Shown here: piece after piece, positions 6,281 to 6,436 of the stretch | Layout: the number at the start of each line of letters is the position of its first letter | How positions within the stretch are numbered: the first letter of the stretch is position 1 | Assembly (NCBI GenBank): GCA_910587245.1 | Contig: CAJULX010000050.1 | Coordinates: 1-6,436, forward strand | Length of the DNA: 6,436 nt | DNA from: Candidatus Gastranaerophilales bacterium | GTDB lineage: Bacteria > Cyanobacteriota > Vampirovibrionia > Gastranaerophilales > Gastranaerophilaceae | Direction of reading: 5' to 3' | The notes under the pieces: model-generated | The model's database searches: none | What the model was told of the DNA's origin: nothing | What the model saw: the letters and a program-made list of their open reading frames with translations, nothing else | Translations under genes and position numbers: made by a program

Positions 6281-6308
6281 ATTATATCAAAATATGCAGG
6301 GGTTGCAA
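6281..6308 (-). promoter_or_regulatory. Promoter of the LicD-family gene
   Basis: On the minus strand TTGCAA (6308-6303) and a perfect TATAAT (6286-6281) are 16 bp apart. Transcription should start near 6274, giving a leader of about 42 nt that contains the Shine-Dalgarno at 6238-6244. Confidence 0.55.
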
Positions 6309-6331
6309 AAAAAACATATTAATTGTAAAAT
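6303..6331 (+). promoter_or_regulatory. Promoter of the right-edge gene, sharing the TTGCAA hexamer
   Basis: TTGCAA (6303-6308) and TAAAAT (6326-6331) are exactly 17 bp apart. The expected start is near 6338, giving a leader of about 36 nt with the AAGGA site at 6362-6366. The palindromic TTGCAA is the same hexamer used as the -35 of the opposite-strand promoter. Confidence 0.45.
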
Positions 6332-6373
6332 GTATCTGCTTAATTAAAGTTATTATGGTTTAAGGATTAAGTA

Positions 6374-6436
6374 ATGAAAAAATTATTTGAATTTGTTCGA
6401 CGTATTTTATTTAATGAAAACAAGGAATGCTTTGCC
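6374..6436 (+). CDS. Start of an unidentified gene (5' end only, 21 codons visible)
   Basis: An ATG preceded by AAGGA with a 7-nt spacer opens a frame that runs to the window edge without a stop. The visible N-terminus, MKKLFEFVRRILFNENKECF, is basic and amphipathic. It has no hydrophobic core long enough for a signal peptide within the part seen. The family cannot be determined. Divergence from the LicD-type gene across a 141-bp region with paired promoters hints at linked expression, perhaps another surface-glycan function, but this is only inference from position. Confidence 0.6.
   Translation, partial: MKKLFEFVRRILFNENKECFA

Overview
The window is AT-rich bacterial DNA read with the standard bacterial code: TGG for Trp, TAA and TAG stops, and no in-frame TGA in the genes I call. 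The cytoplasmic, cysteine-rich GH35 enzyme, the LicD-type transferase and the base composition suggest an anaerobic, probably gut-associated bacterium. A gastranaerophilalean (non-photosynthetic cyanobacterial lineage) or a low-GC Firmicute would both fit. This is a guess, because no rRNA or lineage-specific marker is present.

Layout. Positions 1-2085 are a minus-strand block read right to left: ruvC (Holliday-junction resolvase), then a 146-residue four-helix membrane protein of unknown function coupled to it, a weak hairpin terminator, and mtnA (methylthioribose-1-phosphate isomerase, methionine salvage), which has its own putative promoter and runs off the left edge. Positions 2086-2356 are a divergent intergenic region. 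It holds the ruvC extended -10 promoter, a minus-strand terminator-like hairpin with no gene assigned to it, and the promoter of the next gene. Positions 2357-5277 are a plus-strand pair: an 825-residue GH35 beta-galactosidase-type enzyme and an unrecognised 122-residue protein. Positions 5285-6232 hold a minus-strand LicD-family transferase, convergent with the 122-residue gene across a 7-bp gap. From 6374 to the right edge a plus-strand gene begins, divergent from licD; only 21 codons are visible.

The genes do not form one obvious pathway. Recombination repair and methionine salvage are housekeeping functions. The GH35 enzyme probably trims beta-linked oligosaccharides in the cytosol. The LicD-like protein probably adds a phospho-linked substituent to a surface glycan.

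The most interesting signals are regulatory. GH35 and ruvC both have good -10 boxes so close to the start codon that their mRNAs should be leaderless, and neither has a convincing Shine-Dalgarno. The other genes have clear ones. The licD region has two back-to-back promoters that appear to share one palindromic TTGCAA -35 hexamer. I see no mobile element, CRISPR array, tRNA, rRNA or clear new defence or biosynthetic system.
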